Positions 22,305-34,245 of a stretch of DNA of 64,000 nucleotides are shown here, one piece after another. The DNA is from Pachyseris speciosa. Taxonomy: Eukaryota; Cnidaria; Anthozoa; Scleractinia; Pachyseridae. The stretch spans positions 62,001 through 126,000 of the forward strand of contig JAEMWC010000099.1 in the NCBI GenBank assembly GCA_016490735.1, given 5' to 3'. Every line of letters begins with the position of its first letter. Within the stretch, counting starts at the first letter, position 1. The notes beneath the pieces are model-generated. The model was not told the origin of the DNA, made no database searches, and saw only the letters and a program-made list of their open reading frames with translations. The position numbers and the translations under genes were made by a program.

Positions 22305-25300
22305 ATGTTGGGTTTATTTACTTGTCTGTGGACTGGAGTGATTCTTTGCAGCCATGCGAATGGATACTCGACAACTCTTGGGAGTAAGCTTTATGTTTTT
22401 ATCGCCTTGCTCTCTACTGTATAAAAGCACTTTGATTATTTAAACCGGAAATGAGAGTTAAAAAACCTAACCTGATTTACTTCAAATTATGGCTTCTAAA
22501 GGAGAAAGAAATCAAGACTGATTTTCTCAATTTCAAGTTTTTTATCCTCTCGTCCTTCCTCTCTCCCTCCCACCCTCCCTCCCTCCCTCCCTCCCTTCGT
22601 CCCTCCCTCCCTCCCTTCGGCCCTCCCAACCTGTCTCCCGTCCCCTCTCTCCCTTCGTCTCTACCTCCCATCCTCCCTCCCTCCCTCCCTCCCTTCATCC
22701 CTCCCTTCGTCCCTTCCTCCCTCCCTTCGTCCCTCCCAACCTCTCTCCCGCCCCTCTCTCCCTCCCTCACTCCCTTCGTTACCTCGCATTTCTTTTCCTT
22801 GTCACTCCACTTCTTCTTTCATGTGTTCTTTGGTTCATTCACCATGCCTTTTTCCCCTGTCAACAGATTACGCCCTTTATTTCCCAAACAAAGGAGTTAA
22901 CGACTACACCGGCATTTGGGGCATGCACAGTGTGACTCAGTTTACCGTATGTTTCTGGATGAAGACGACTGCCACCAACCCTGGAACAGCCTTCAGTTAC
23001 GCTGTACGAAGCCAACATAACGAACTGCTCTTCTATGACTACTCCGACTTTTATCTGTACATCGCAAATGATAGAAGGTAAGGCGTATTTAAATGCCGAA
23101 ATAGAAATACGGTACTCGGAGTAGACGGCGCTTGTGTTCTTTTCGGACAGAACAGAAAAGCGATCTGTTCATTCTGCTTCTGGTAGCAAAATGAACAGAT
23201 AACGGCTCACTCAGAATGAACACGATGTCCGTTCTTTGGCAAAGTTTTGGCGGAAAAATAGTGCAAGGTTCGTCAAGCACGTGACCTTACGCCGGCAACT
23301 CGGTCAAGACAAATTTTCGAATTCGTGCTGGTCTCAGATATTGTCCGCCAAGAACATTCTGTTATAGGAATAATATATATATTTAGCCAAGCCTAAAAGC
23401 GGAGCTCCAAAAGCATTCTTTTTCTACTGGCATTTACATATAGTCTGCTTGTCATATCACCCATCTGACCTCACTCAAGTTACAGACCTAATGCTGTACA
23501 AAAATAGTATGGAAAGGTGATCTGAGCCAGTGGCACAGTGGATTTGGACCCCCTGCAGATTTGCACCCTCCAGTCCAGATCTACTTGTGGATCAGATTTG
23601 GACCCCCTACTCCAGAACTGCTAGCAGATACGAACCCCCTTTTACGGATTTGGACCCCCACCCCTCCTCTAAACAAGCGTTCTATTGAGTAAGGTAATAA
23701 AAATTCCTTTGCAAATTGAGTTTGAAGATGTTAAAAAGCAAAATAAAAATAATGAGGTAGGTTTTTTTAAAAATAATCTTTAATACTTTGTGTAAAAAAG
23801 AACCTGCAACGCTAGTTTGCATCTATAAATTTTTAAAACAAAACATTTCTTAACATCGTAGAGCAATACCTAAGGACAGGTCTGTTTCCCCGTTCAACTG
23901 TAGGCTACTTAGTTATGGTTTAGAGGCACTAGAAATTGGTGGAGAAGCCTGGTGAATGCTATTTTGAATCAGTATCCGACATCAGATATATAGTGATTCA
24001 GATCACTTCATAATGAATGCAATTTCAGTTTTCCAAAGCCTCCCATGAGACAGTTGGAAATCAGAAATTGTGTATCCTCTCGATATATGTATGCCTCAAA
24101 AAAAATTATGAAAGAAAGATACATGGAAATCAATAAAAATATTTAGATGATATGCATTAAGACCAAGATATTTCTTCTGATCAGTTACTTCTTGACCTTG
24201 TTATCGCAAAAAAACTGCTTGCTGACATTAAGCTCATCAATCAGTGCACCTACAGTGTTTTAAAAAAGAAATCCAGCTGCTCTTCTGGCCAGCCAAGTGC
24301 AAGACTAAGCAACTTAATAATAATATATTGGGCATTTGGTTGATATCACTATCAAGGTAATTAACAATGTAGTACGAGGATTTAAGGTTATGATTCACCA
24401 AAGGAAAAGTGCTGGAAATCTGTGTTAGCCATCTTAACTTGATTTTCTATTTTGCAAGAAAGGTAAGGACTAGTCCCACATTTCTCCATGCACATTTGAA
24501 ATTGCACAACATACTTCAACAAACATCAAAATCCCATTAAACATTAGTGCCAAATGTCATCCAAACATACCACAAGATTGGTGTGACCAGCTATGAATAA
24601 AATTAATTGAAAGACTTCATGCAGGTGAAGGAAGTCCAAAGGATGTGTACATTGATGAGAAAGAGCTTACTTTAAGTTTAATTTTAAGTTTTAAGTTTAA
24701 TAATACTTTGTCATGCGAATACATCTAAGTTGATAAAAAAAAGTGCATGACTGGAGAATAATTGGGAGATAGTAAATTCCCATACAACGAATATTATCTA
24801 ATACAGTAATAGCCCACGTATAAGAACCTGGGTTTTAAGAACCTGTTAGGCTAAGATTTTCATTTTAAGCCCCCTCCGCATAAGAACCTATTAAGGCTTA
24901 AATTTTAAGTTAGGTTCTTATCAGTGGGGTTGCTGTAAAAGTGTAAAGGTAGAAACCGCTGAATGAGTTTCTTTGTTATGTTTTGTTAAGGACATATACT
25001 GTACCTGCAGTGAACTGCCTATAGGCATTTCTCTATGGTACAAATAAATGATTTATACTGTATTATGTGATGATATTTATCACAAATATAGTATATTCAG
25101 ATAAAATTCATATGAAAATATATGAAACTATTTTAAGAACCTTGGTAGCCTAAATTTGCTTTAAGTACCATTTATATAAGAAACTATTTAGGCTAAATTG
25201 GAAAATTCAGGTTCTTATATGTGGGCTATTACTGTATTACACATTCTAAAAACTAAGAGGTGAAATTTAAACGTGGCCCAAAGCTAACCTAATCAAATTA

Positions 25301-28300
25301 AATCGAATACTTGTCTCTTACAAGTCACCCCTGCTTTGAGATTGACACTACAAATAAAGAAGTAAAATTGAAATACAATCCAAAGCTAACCTAATTAAAT
25401 TACATACTTGTCCCTCACAAGCTACATCTGATTTAAAATTGACACAAATAATGTAATAGATAGGACTTAAAACTGCTTAAAGAAGGTCCATGCATGATGT
25501 TCGATGGAACACCATTCCAGTCTGGTATGTAGCGATTATAAAAAGAAAAGCTGAAGGCCATATATATATTTAGCCAGGCCAAGCCTAGAATCGGAGCTGC
25601 ACACTCTTACCGAGCAACTTCGCATGGCTTTATTTGGGCTAGTTTAATTTGTGTCCAAAACAATTGAGCAGCAGCAGGGAAAACGAAAGGTTTTCGATAG
25701 GAAACGTTTGCAAAAAATACAGACATTCGTGAGTCCTAACTACTTTCAGATGAAAGCGTAACGTAATTCAAAGCGGATAAAAAAACACTACAAGCGAACA
25801 AAGTACGATGCGAGTGTTTTGCTGGAAGAAGGAGAAGGTGGAGAAATTAAACAAGACTAGCTTGTAATAAAAATTGCTTGTACTGATTAATCTAGAAAAA
25901 TCGGTATTTATTTTGACATAAATGCCCGTAGAAAAGACAATAAAGGGTAAAAACTGATCGTTAAGAGCAGTCAACAGGAATAGACCGCGGTTCAGAAACA
26001 ACAGAACAACAAACATAAGTATTACAAGAAAACAACACTGCAAAAAGTAGAATCCTTAATTAAGTGAATTACTCACATTTAACGGGAATTTGCTCTGGAA
26101 GTAGTGACTTTTACCTCAAATAAGTGCACTTTCCTCAAAACAAGGTGTCACCTCTTAGATAAAACATTGCCACTCTTAAAATAGGATAAGCACTCTTACC
26201 AAAGCGCTAGTTTCTTATTTTGAGTATTTTAACACTAACTTCAGAGAAACCAAAACACTTAACTAAGTGCCTCAACTCTTTGTTGAGTGACGGTCTTTAG
26301 ATCTTGTGTTCAATTGCTTAACGAAGCATTTTAACACTAGTCAAAGGGAAGAAATCTTTTTTAAAGGTCATGGAGTTCCTTAAGTAAGTGTTGTCATACT
26401 AACCTCCTTCTACATCCCTCAATTATAATAAATAAACATTTTTCGGACTATTTTACAGTCACTGCACAATGAAAACAGCCAAATGAGATAATTAACTAGC
26501 AATTTGTATTATTTTTTAAAGTGGAATGCGTGAAGAATTATAGAAAAATAGAATGTCGGCAATAAAAGAAATTGAACAAAAATGGACAGATGGTGGGTCC
26601 GAATGATCTCTGTAAATATCACTGTGTTTTCTTCGAACACGCTTAAAGCTGTTGTATTTAGAGAAAAATTTACGGCAAGAAGGTATATCACCAAGACCGC
26701 ATACAATTTGAAACTCGTCGTCAGGATGCACTTAATAGAAGTGACTCAGTAAAATCCTCAGTGGTATCGCAGTGAAGTCACAGAAGTCGAATACACACCT
26801 CCCCTGCATCTCAGGAGTTGTATAAACTTAAATTGCCTGTCGAAGGAAAGCTATCTCGTTGTCACATGCAAGACCGTGAGGAGCTGGGAAAACACCGTCA
26901 CAGGGACTGGGCAACTCAGCCTCGTTTTGAGAACCTCCTTCGTCAACGGTCAAGATGGCGGGATGGTCAATATTGTTATCCACCTTTCATCAACTGATTT
27001 ATCCCGAAAACTAAGGGAAGCTGGGTTGCCAAAAACCTTAACAGATGTGTTAGAAGGTAAGGGTAAAATATGGTGTACTCTTTGGACGACTTCAATCCGA
27101 TTCCTGCTGATTTACGATGTCATACCTGTCTTACATGTTTTCCCGCCATTTTCGTTGATAACAGCAAAGGAGATCAAAGGTTCTACGTTACTGATGTCTT
27201 CTCCAGAAGATAACAAATACGAACTCGAAGAATTATTAAAGTGTTGAAGATCGGATGCACCTTAGGAGTTTCCTTTGAGAGATAGTAAGTTTGTGAAATG
27301 TTTATATAGTTAGTGGATTTGCCACGTATCCCACATCATTTTACGGGTCTTTTTTGCAAAAATAAAGCCATTAAACTTTCATCTTTAGGGGACATCAATT
27401 ATAGTTTACAAGTAGTGTCAGGTTCTATCTGTTTTCCCTTTTCATTTTGACCTTACAAAGAGTATTTATCCCTTGACCTGTGTTTGGTCTTTCAGAGGAA
27501 ATGACTAGCCTAGGGAAAAGTGATAATACACTTGGACATGCAGTTATTCTACTGATGGCCTTCTACTATGTTTTCACTTTGAATAGCTTCAGATAGTCAG
27601 GAATGTGTTTCTTTTCCTACAACAGTTTGTTTTGTGTAATCATGAACTCGAAGTCAATGCTTGTGTGATCAACAGTTATCATGAATGCATTCAAAAATAC
27701 CTACTAGGAGTGTGCTGTGAGTTAAGAATACCAAATATATGATGAGATTTTACTAACAATCTTGTTCTTTGCATCTGTGAGGCTTGTGTGACAGTGAATT
27801 TGGTACAGTCCTGGTTTTGTTATTTTTCTTGTTGAGATTACTTGATAATAATTAAGAAAAGAGACGGCATGTGGCTGCCATATTGTTGAAATACTGTACT
27901 TCAACAGATTGAAGGAATAAAAACACTTTCACATACAGTGACTGTGAGGATATGACGTCTCAATTTCTTTTGGTTTGCTCTTAATGACTTGGTTTTGCTC
28001 TTTAGAGTTGTGGAAAATGCTCAGAAATTTAGAGTAAATGAACCTTACACTAGTGTAATCATGGTCCTTTGATAATAATTCATCATCACTTGGGAATGGA
28101 AAAGAACACAAATGACAGTAAAATTTACTCTAAAAAAATCCCTTCTTCACTACTTAAAGTGTAGTTCACAAAAATAGGAACTATCACTCTTAAACAAGTG
28201 TATTCCTTCCTTTCTCTAATAAGGAAGTGGTACTTAGTTAAGTGTACACTCCTTTTCTTAAGAGGGGGTATACTCCTAGGGTAAGATCTAAAACCCTTAG

Positions 28301-30771
28301 CAAAGGGATTTGTTTGCCCTTAACTTAGAGATTTGACACTGATCGTAAGTGAATTTAACTCTTACCCCACGGACAGCAATTTAAGAGTTTTCCTCTTAAA
28401 AATTAAGAGTTTTTCTCTTAAATAGGAGATTTACTTTTTGCAGTGAAAGCACAATATGAATAATATTTCTTCGAAGATTCTTGCAGAAGGTGGAGAAATT
28501 AGACAAGTAACAAAAATTGCTTAGCAATTTTGACATAAATGTCCGTAGAAAAGACAAAAACGAGGTCCACACCTGATCGTTTAGAGCAGTCAACAGGAAT
28601 CACTGAGGCAGCAATCACTCGGAACGCGACAGAGCTGAATAATAGCGCCATTTCCAACAAAATCTTTCCTTGGCTGACACAAAATGCTAAAGAGCTTTGA
28701 TAGTTTTACTGGTACTTTCCATGTCTTCCGAAGAACCTTCTTCAATTAATGATTCTCAGTGGCAAAGCGTCATCCAGTTAACGAAGAAAGCGCTTGCCAA
28801 ACCACACCAGCATTTCTCTCGCAGACCCGTCCACTATAAAATTTATCAAAGCCAGCCCAGCCAGTCAACCCATTTCGGTGTTTTTAACATCCAAACGCTG
28901 ATTCTTACCGGTTCAAACAAATTAAGACGACATGTTTATGGACGGCGAAACTTAATATTGTTGTTTACAGGCCGCTTTCGACGAAGATCTCTAAAACGTT
29001 TTTCAAATGACGAGTGAAGCGCGCTGGTCTTTGACATTTTTGACAGCATTTTGACAACTTTATGTCAGATTTTGAGACGTGTACATCCACATGCATTTGA
29101 TCGGCTTTTTTTTTTTTTTTTTTTTTTTACTCGAGCTTGAGCCTTTAATCCTTAATTTTACGAGGACTCATTGTGACTACGTGTTATTAAGATAAGGGCA
29201 AAACGTTCTTAACGCTGTTGAGGTACCAAGATCGAAAAAACAGTCGGCCAAGCCGAGTGAAAACACTCGTTCGCTTGCAAAGAAAACAATGTAAAAAAAA
29301 AAACAAACTAACAAACAAACAAACAATTCAACTACTACTTTGCATCCAAAACGAGTACAGATGATTGTTATTTATATCCATTCCAGAGAAAAAAATACAA
29401 GTTTCATTCCTGAACAAAAGTAACAACGATTAAACCAAATGTTAAGCTTCTATTTATTTAATTTACCTCACTGTCCTGTGTTGTAGAGGTTTCTACCACT
29501 TGAAAATACGTAAGCTTCAGTAAAGTAAAAACAAGCATCCGCAAAATAGCAAACGGTTTGTCCAAAGAAAGAGCTTTTTCCACAGAGTTTGAGCTACTCG
29601 TTCCTCCCATTAACACAGGTGAACTGTTAAGTGACCTCAAGATGCCGCGGTAAAGTGAAAGCCCTTGAAGCGTTGAATTATACAGTTTTCGACCGCACAA
29701 TCGATCCAAGTTTGAAGCTTTCCTTGAGAAAAATCGCTCTTCCTTTCATCACTTGAAAATTCACCTTCCGGAGTATCTTTTGACAAGTTCTTGATTTTTA
29801 TGCTTTTTACGCGAATTTAAAGACAAACGTCGATCAAAGAAGATGAAGTTGTTTTGCTCAAAATGAAGAAACCAAGTGAATGTGAAATTACGAGCCGCAG
29901 AAAGCGCGCGAAAAATTAAGCCTCGATTTGGTTTGGGTGTCCCACACCTGGCTTGAACCTGCGATCAAATCGATAGAAAGTACCTGGTCAGCCGTCAACT
30001 TCAAAAAAACAGCTGACCTCGATGAGGTCTTAACTTGAGCCCGCGATATGGTCACGTGATACTGGTCAGCGGATACCTTGTTTTGACAGGTGGTCTGTCA
30101 CCTTTGAATGGATGTCCAGTATCAAAGATGTACGCTGGGTGTACACTGTAAACTAGCCGGTCAGCTGCTGGGCCAGGTGGATTATGGCCGCCATGTTGGA
30201 TTATTATGATTATTATTAGGATATTATTAGTTATTGGGCAACACCACCGTCGTCGTCGTGCGCGCCCACGAGCAATACCGCTAGCCATTTTTACCATGAG
30301 AAAAGCAGTTGACGGTTTTCTATAGGTATGGTGCTCCGCTTGGCGGCCCTTCGGGCCGCCGGAGCTCCGCTATTTAGTGTTCAATCGGAAGAAGTATAAC
30401 CAGAATAGTTCCAGCTCAAAGGACGCGCTCTTCTTGTCTTGAGATGAAAAGAAACAGTTATCACACTGTATCCGTTTCTTGCATCCTTTCAGCGACAATT
30501 CTGTTTATTGAAAAATTACTATCATGTATTTATTTGGCTTAGTATTCACAATGTGACTTTAACTGAAAGAACAACCGTCCTTCACGACCCAAAGAAATAA
30601 CATTTTAGACCATCTTATTACATAAAACGGGAAAAACATCAGCAGTCATTTGTTCACTTAGTTGGGGCTTTACTGAAAAGTCGGCATTGTCGAACAAAAT
30701 ATTATTTATGAAACTGTGTGGGGCTTTTGGAGGAAAAAAATATTTGAACAAAAATGATAACAATGTCCAGA

Positions 30772-30807
<36 letters not shown>

Positions 30808-31381
30808 AGCAACTACAAAAAAAAAAAAAAAAACTGTGCGTCGCATTTTTCAAAAGTAAACAAAGTCGATTGAATGATTCTGTCATCACTGTCAAATTTT
30901 AATTAATGTTTCCATTGATTGGTTAATTAACTGATTAATTGATTGATCGATCCATTGATTGATTGATTAAAGGGGAACGTCGCAATCCGCGAATGACGGA
31001 CAATGGCACCACATCTGCGCGACTTGGAGAAACAGTGATGGCGCATGGCAGTTTTTCAAAGACGGAACCCTGCGCGCGCATGGCAAAGACTTCAAGAAAG
31101 GATACACCATAAAATCCGGTGGTTTATTGACTGTGGGGCAAGAACAAGATACGGTGGGGTCAAACTTCGATGCCAGTCAGTCCTTCCAAGGATCCCTGAC
31201 GAATCTAAACGTGTGGTCTTACGTTTTACCTGGAGACACCATCAAGGAGATGTCTGGCTCGTGCCTTTCATCAGAGATAGCTGGGAACGTGGGGGATGTT
31301 TATATGTGGGTAGATTTCCTGTATGGAATCAAGGGAAGCACCGGTATCATGATCCCAGCTCCTTGTTCTCCAATACATTAA
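22305..31381 (+). CDS. Secreted single-domain pentraxin
   Basis: Coding exons 22305-22383, 22867-23077 and 30973-31381 (TAA stop) join with phases 1 and 2 to give 232 residues. Residues 1-20 form a signal peptide (MLGLFTCLWTGVILCSHANG). The rest is one pentraxin/LamG fold. C55 (in FTVC) and C112 (in HHICATW) match the conserved disulfide, and H110-I-C-A-T-W fits the pentraxin signature. E154-Q-D156, D163 and Q166 match the calcium ligands known from C-reactive protein. The residue equivalent to CRP Asp60 is His77, next to conserved N78. Length fits short pentraxins such as CRP (about 225) rather than long ones such as PTX3. The likely role is a secreted calcium-dependent lectin-like recognition protein, either immune or extracellular matrix; this is inference. 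Intron 1 holds a long pyrimidine tract, and intron 2 (7.9 kb) several transposons. Confidence 0.88.
22551..22790 (+). repeat. Long (CCCT)n-type polypyrimidine tract
   Basis: About 240 bp of almost pure C/T, mainly CCCT with periodic TTCGT interruptions, in pentraxin intron 1. Confidence 0.9.
23515..23665 (+). repeat. Degenerate minisatellite of GATTTGGACCCCC
   Basis: GATTTGGACCCCCT or close variants recur about five times at irregular 25-50 bp spacing, alternating with CAGATC words. Confidence 0.65.
24804..25234. mobile_element. Tc1/mariner-type MITE, TA duplication
   Basis: Left CAGTAATAGCCCACGTATAA and right TTATATGTGGGCTATTACTG are inverted repeats flanked by TA (24802-24803, 25235-25236). 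Internal AAGAACCT words recur in both orientations. 431 bp, in pentraxin intron 2. Confidence 0.8.
25831..25985. repeat. Left copy of a direct repeat flanking the CACTA-like element
   Basis: Shares GGAGAAGGTGGAGAAATTA, TTTTGACATAAATG, CCGTAGAAAAGACAA and AGAGCAGTCAACAGGAAT, in order, with 28480-28612. Confidence 0.65.
26036..28445. mobile_element. CACTA (EnSpm)-like non-autonomous element, 2.4 kb
   Basis: Inverted ends CACTGCAAAAAGTA and TACTTTTTGCAGTG. Some 350 bp inside each end are crowded with CACTCTTA, CTCTTAA and CTTAACTAAGTG words in both orientations. Such subterminal repeat arrays are a known feature of CACTA transposons. Flanks share only AA. No transposase is seen. The centre holds a possible mini-gene (26963-27247). 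In pentraxin intron 2. Confidence 0.55.
26963..27247 (+). CDS. Possible two-exon mini-gene, 58 aa, SAM-like
   Basis: Exons 26963-27056 and 27165-27247 flank a 108-bp intron (GTAAGG...AACAG) and join in phase 1. The product starts MVNIVIHLSSTDLSRKLREA and ends LEELLKC before TGA. The second half (AKEIKGSTLLMSSPED, then ELEELL) faintly recalls the end of a SAM domain, but this is a pattern impression only. The ATG follows a CAAGATGGCGGGATGG sequence that looks like the YY1-type initiator element of animal promoters. An overlapping ATG at 26954 opens a 19-codon frame. The same reading frame is open through the intron, so an unspliced 123-codon frame from 26876 is an alternative. It lies inside the CACTA-like element at 26036-28445, itself in a pentraxin intron, so it may be captured or fossil sequence. 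Confidence 0.25.
   Translation: MVNIVIHLSSTDLSRKLREAGLPKTLTDVLEGKGKIWCTLWTTSIRFLLIYDVIPVLHVFPPFSLITAKEIKGSTLLMSSPEDNKYELEELLKC
28480..28612. repeat. Right copy of the direct repeat flanking the CACTA-like element
   Basis: Homologous to 25831-25985 in the same orientation, 2.65 kb away. A frame of about 105 codons just downstream (28697-29017) is not recognised. Confidence 0.65.
30316..30376. repeat. GC-rich perfect hairpin
   Basis: GGCGGCCC TTC GGGCCGCC forms an 8-bp stem with a tiny loop, bracketed by GGTGCTCCGC and GGAGCTCCGC, in otherwise AT-rich intron. Confidence 0.75.
30767..30802 (-). ncRNA. Hammerhead-ribozyme-like core, probably degenerate
   Basis: Minus strand reads CCA CTGATGA A GAGGC AGCA GCCTC GAAA CGTC TGG. 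The invariant CUGAUGA and GAAA boxes, a stem II and the GUC cleavage triplet are present. Stem I is only 3-4 bp, and an extra A interrupts the start of stem II, so activity is doubtful. It lies just upstream of the last pentraxin exon. Confidence 0.5.
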
Positions 31382-31579
31382 GCAGGTTCATCTCCATCGA
31401 TCCTCAATTGAGCATTCTTGTTGTTATTGTGAGTAAAGGTAAGAGTTAGGTTTTTTGAGAAGTTATAGGATACCTGTATTCAGACCGTAGATGATCAAAA
31501 TAAAGGTCAAAGTTGAAGAATTACTTGTTGAGGGGCTTTTCTAAAGGAAACAATATGAATAGATACTATTTTCTCGATA

Positions 31580-31871
31580 TTAAATGCTCATGGCCGTCCG
31601 ATCAAGAGTGCATACCAATCTTGCTTGTTCCCTGGACTCACTGAGACTTAGATTGGGTAATTCTTTCAAAAGATTGACTGTTCGTGAAGCTTATTTACTA
31701 TTCCTTTGTTCTACATTTTTTATTTGCACATTTGAACAACTGCAAATGTGCTTCAAATCAAATGTTTCATTTGATTTACTTAGAGTTGATTTTATTTAGA
31801 GCATCTGTACTCGGCTAAATACATTTGAGACTTAAATAAAGTGATTATTATTATTATTATTATTATTATTG
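31580..31871 (+). mobile_element. Retroelement 3' end with (TAT)n tail
   Basis: GAGCATCTGTACTCGGCTAA, then ACTTAAATAAAGTG and (ATT)n at 31846-31871. The GAGCATCTGT...GGCTA word recurs before a trinucleotide tail on the minus strand at 59417-59575, so both are 3' ends of one family. Confidence 0.5.
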
Positions 31872-32931
31872 CAAAAATAGGCTGTGATAAGAAAAGACAA
31901 AAGGTACTGAGTGGACACCCATATAGACATTGTTATAAGAGCTTCAAGTATGAATTACTCTCAGATAGTGAACGGATCTCCATTTTTGTTTCGGCAGGTA
32001 TCGAAATCTTTCTTTTTTTTTTTTTCTTTTTTTTGTCCAGAAAACTGGAGTTGAAGTAACAAAAAAAAGAGAAAAGGAGAAGGAGGAGATTGAAAAAGAG
32101 AAGGAACGAAAAGATCAGAGAGGGATTTTTTATTCTTTCGTTTCCGGTAACTCACAAAATGCATTTAGAATACATTTACGTCCCAGAGTTTCTTTGTTTT
32201 CCCTAAAACACATTTTAATAAGATAAACTCAGGAAACCAATGACAAGTTCTTGATTTACGTTTTGGGGCGTTATGGCCAATCAAACCAAGCTGGATGTAA
32301 ACTGTAGCTCATCACAATACACACAGAGAAAACAGCAGTTTTGTCCTTTAGATCTCTTTGGTCTGCGCAGGGGTAGAAGGAAACACCATCTGCCGAGGGT
32401 GACAGCAGTGGCCCACATGTGTGTGAGAAAAATGGGAGCTAGGTTCTGCGTCGTGTGACGTCATGGCTGACAAGTAAATACGTACTCTGTATAGACGAGT
32501 CGGTTCCTACGTTGACTGGGTGAAAGGAAAAACGGGTGAGCAAGCGAAATTGTGCTTTACAAGGTTGTTGAAGGACGTTCAAGACCTGGTGACTAATTGA
32601 GCCTGTCTTGGTCAGCAATTATTCAATTATGGAAATTCCTTTCACGACTATATCTCAGTTTGTACGGTGATATATTCCTTCGTGTTTTCAGAGGGATTGT
32701 TTTAAATGACAAAATGGATCAGACCTTTTTTGTTACAACGAGGTATATAAGTCTTGCACGAGCACATAAAATCTATATCCTCGACTTTTCCAGGAAAATT
32801 ATACGAAGCTTTCGTTAGCTTTAAAACCAGTTTGTTAAGCTTACTGTATGGTGATGGCTCTCAAGATAATAGATTAAGTTTAAGTCTTATGCCAAAAGTT
32901 GAAGACAAAATTTCTTCGATCAGTTTTGGAC
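31872..32931. other. No recognised gene
   Basis: Contains a polyT stretch (about 32011-32036) and purine-rich GAGAAGGA sequence (32070-32120). No supported coding sequence. Confidence 0.4.
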
Positions 32932-33346
32932 ATTCACACCTTATGTATAAGAGCCTAAAAGATCGAGGTCTTACATCAAATGTTAGCAATCAATAAAGAT
33001 GTCTGGTTTTTCGACAGCTTGTTGGAGAAAAGCAAATAAATCATATTATTTCAAATAGACCCATTCGGCTAACTCAATGTTGTACCCAATTCAAATCTCC
33101 TGGGCTTAAGATAATTTGTGTATTGTATCTGCATTATAATGTAGCATTCATATTTAAATGATATGAAAATACCTGGAACAAAACGTTTTAATCCCAAAGG
33201 GTTTGAATTGGGTACAACATTGAGTAAGCCGAATGGGTCTATTACTCAAAATTTCTCCAACAAGCAGTTGAAAAACCACACATCTTTATTGATTGCTAAC
33301 ATTTGATGTAACTCTTCTATATTTAGGCTCTTATACATAAGGTGTA
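32932..33346. mobile_element. Foldback element
   Basis: Arms of about 150 bp (32932-33097 and 33198-33346) are reverse complements: CACCTTATGTATAAGAGCCT on the left against AGGCTCTTATACATAAGGTG on the right, and AATGTTGTACCCAATTCAAA toward the centre. Confidence 0.75.
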
Positions 33347-33779
33347 AATGATGACAGCCTTAAAAATGGTGGGTTCTGGGTAAGTATATCTCCCACATTT
33401 AGACGACAATTGAGTCAGACGTGAGAGGAGAGCAGTTTTGAGGGCAAAATTAAGAAGTCGATGATTTGGCAAATCTATGGTTTGGATTCTCGTGTAACTC
33501 GTTTTGAGTAAACCTTCGTTGTCGTTTTAGCCTCTTCGATGTGTTTGTAAAATAATTCACAGTGTCAAATGAGAAATAATTGCATTTTCTTGAAAAAGAA
33601 GGTCTTAGAAAACCTTTTACCACAGAAAGAATTATATTCCGATCACCATAAAATCTAAATATTAATTATTCAAGTATTCTTCTTTCGGCGGCTGAAATGT
33701 CTAAGAAACGGTCCCCGTTTTCTTTTTCAAAAACGCAATTTAAAAAGGGTGCACACGACCCCATAAATACCCGCGGGCC

Positions 33780-34245
33780 ACCTTAAATACAGGCAAGGAA
33801 TCAAAAGGAGCATAACAGAGAGAAAACATAACTACAGTAATAATAAAAATGAGTTAAGTAGAATTGAAAAGAAAAATTGAAAAGAGGACAGTTGGACAAG
33901 TTATTGTGAAACAGATTGAAATATGTTTGGTTTCACTTTGAATGCTGCTCGGACAGTAATTATTGTTTGATATTTTTAGAAAAAGCGTACTTATTCAAAT
34001 CTTGTAGGTATTGTGGAATGGTCATCCAAAGATCAATCGCTTTAAAAGAAATCATCTGTTTACCCGTGTTCGTTCTTACACATGGTTTATATAAGTTTTT
34101 TTGGGGGTTGCATATCAGTCTAGTATTATAGCTATGCAGTTCGTTAGCATAATGGAAGGTGTTGCTAAATACTTCGGGTAGTCGTACTTTGTACCAAAGA
34201 GGTGTAAATTTTAAAGCGTGTAGGGAATAAACGTTATGTACACAT
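33780..34245 (-). mobile_element. LINE reverse transcriptase C-terminus, decayed
   Basis: Minus-strand frame contains NTFHYANELHSYNTR, NLYKPCVRTNTGKQMISF and AIDLWMTIPQYLQDLNKYAF. The HSYNTR and DLW...P motifs are those of the C-terminal region of many animal LINE polyproteins. AT-rich 3'UTR follows toward 33780. An 18-bp tandem duplication (ATAAACGTTATGTACAC) lies at 34226-34262. Confidence 0.75.

Noticed and set aside
22451..22900. Proline-rich 149-residue protein and its arginine/glycine-rich antisense partner
   Set aside because: Both are translations of the (CCCT)n tract, inside an intron defined by phase-matched pentraxin exons.
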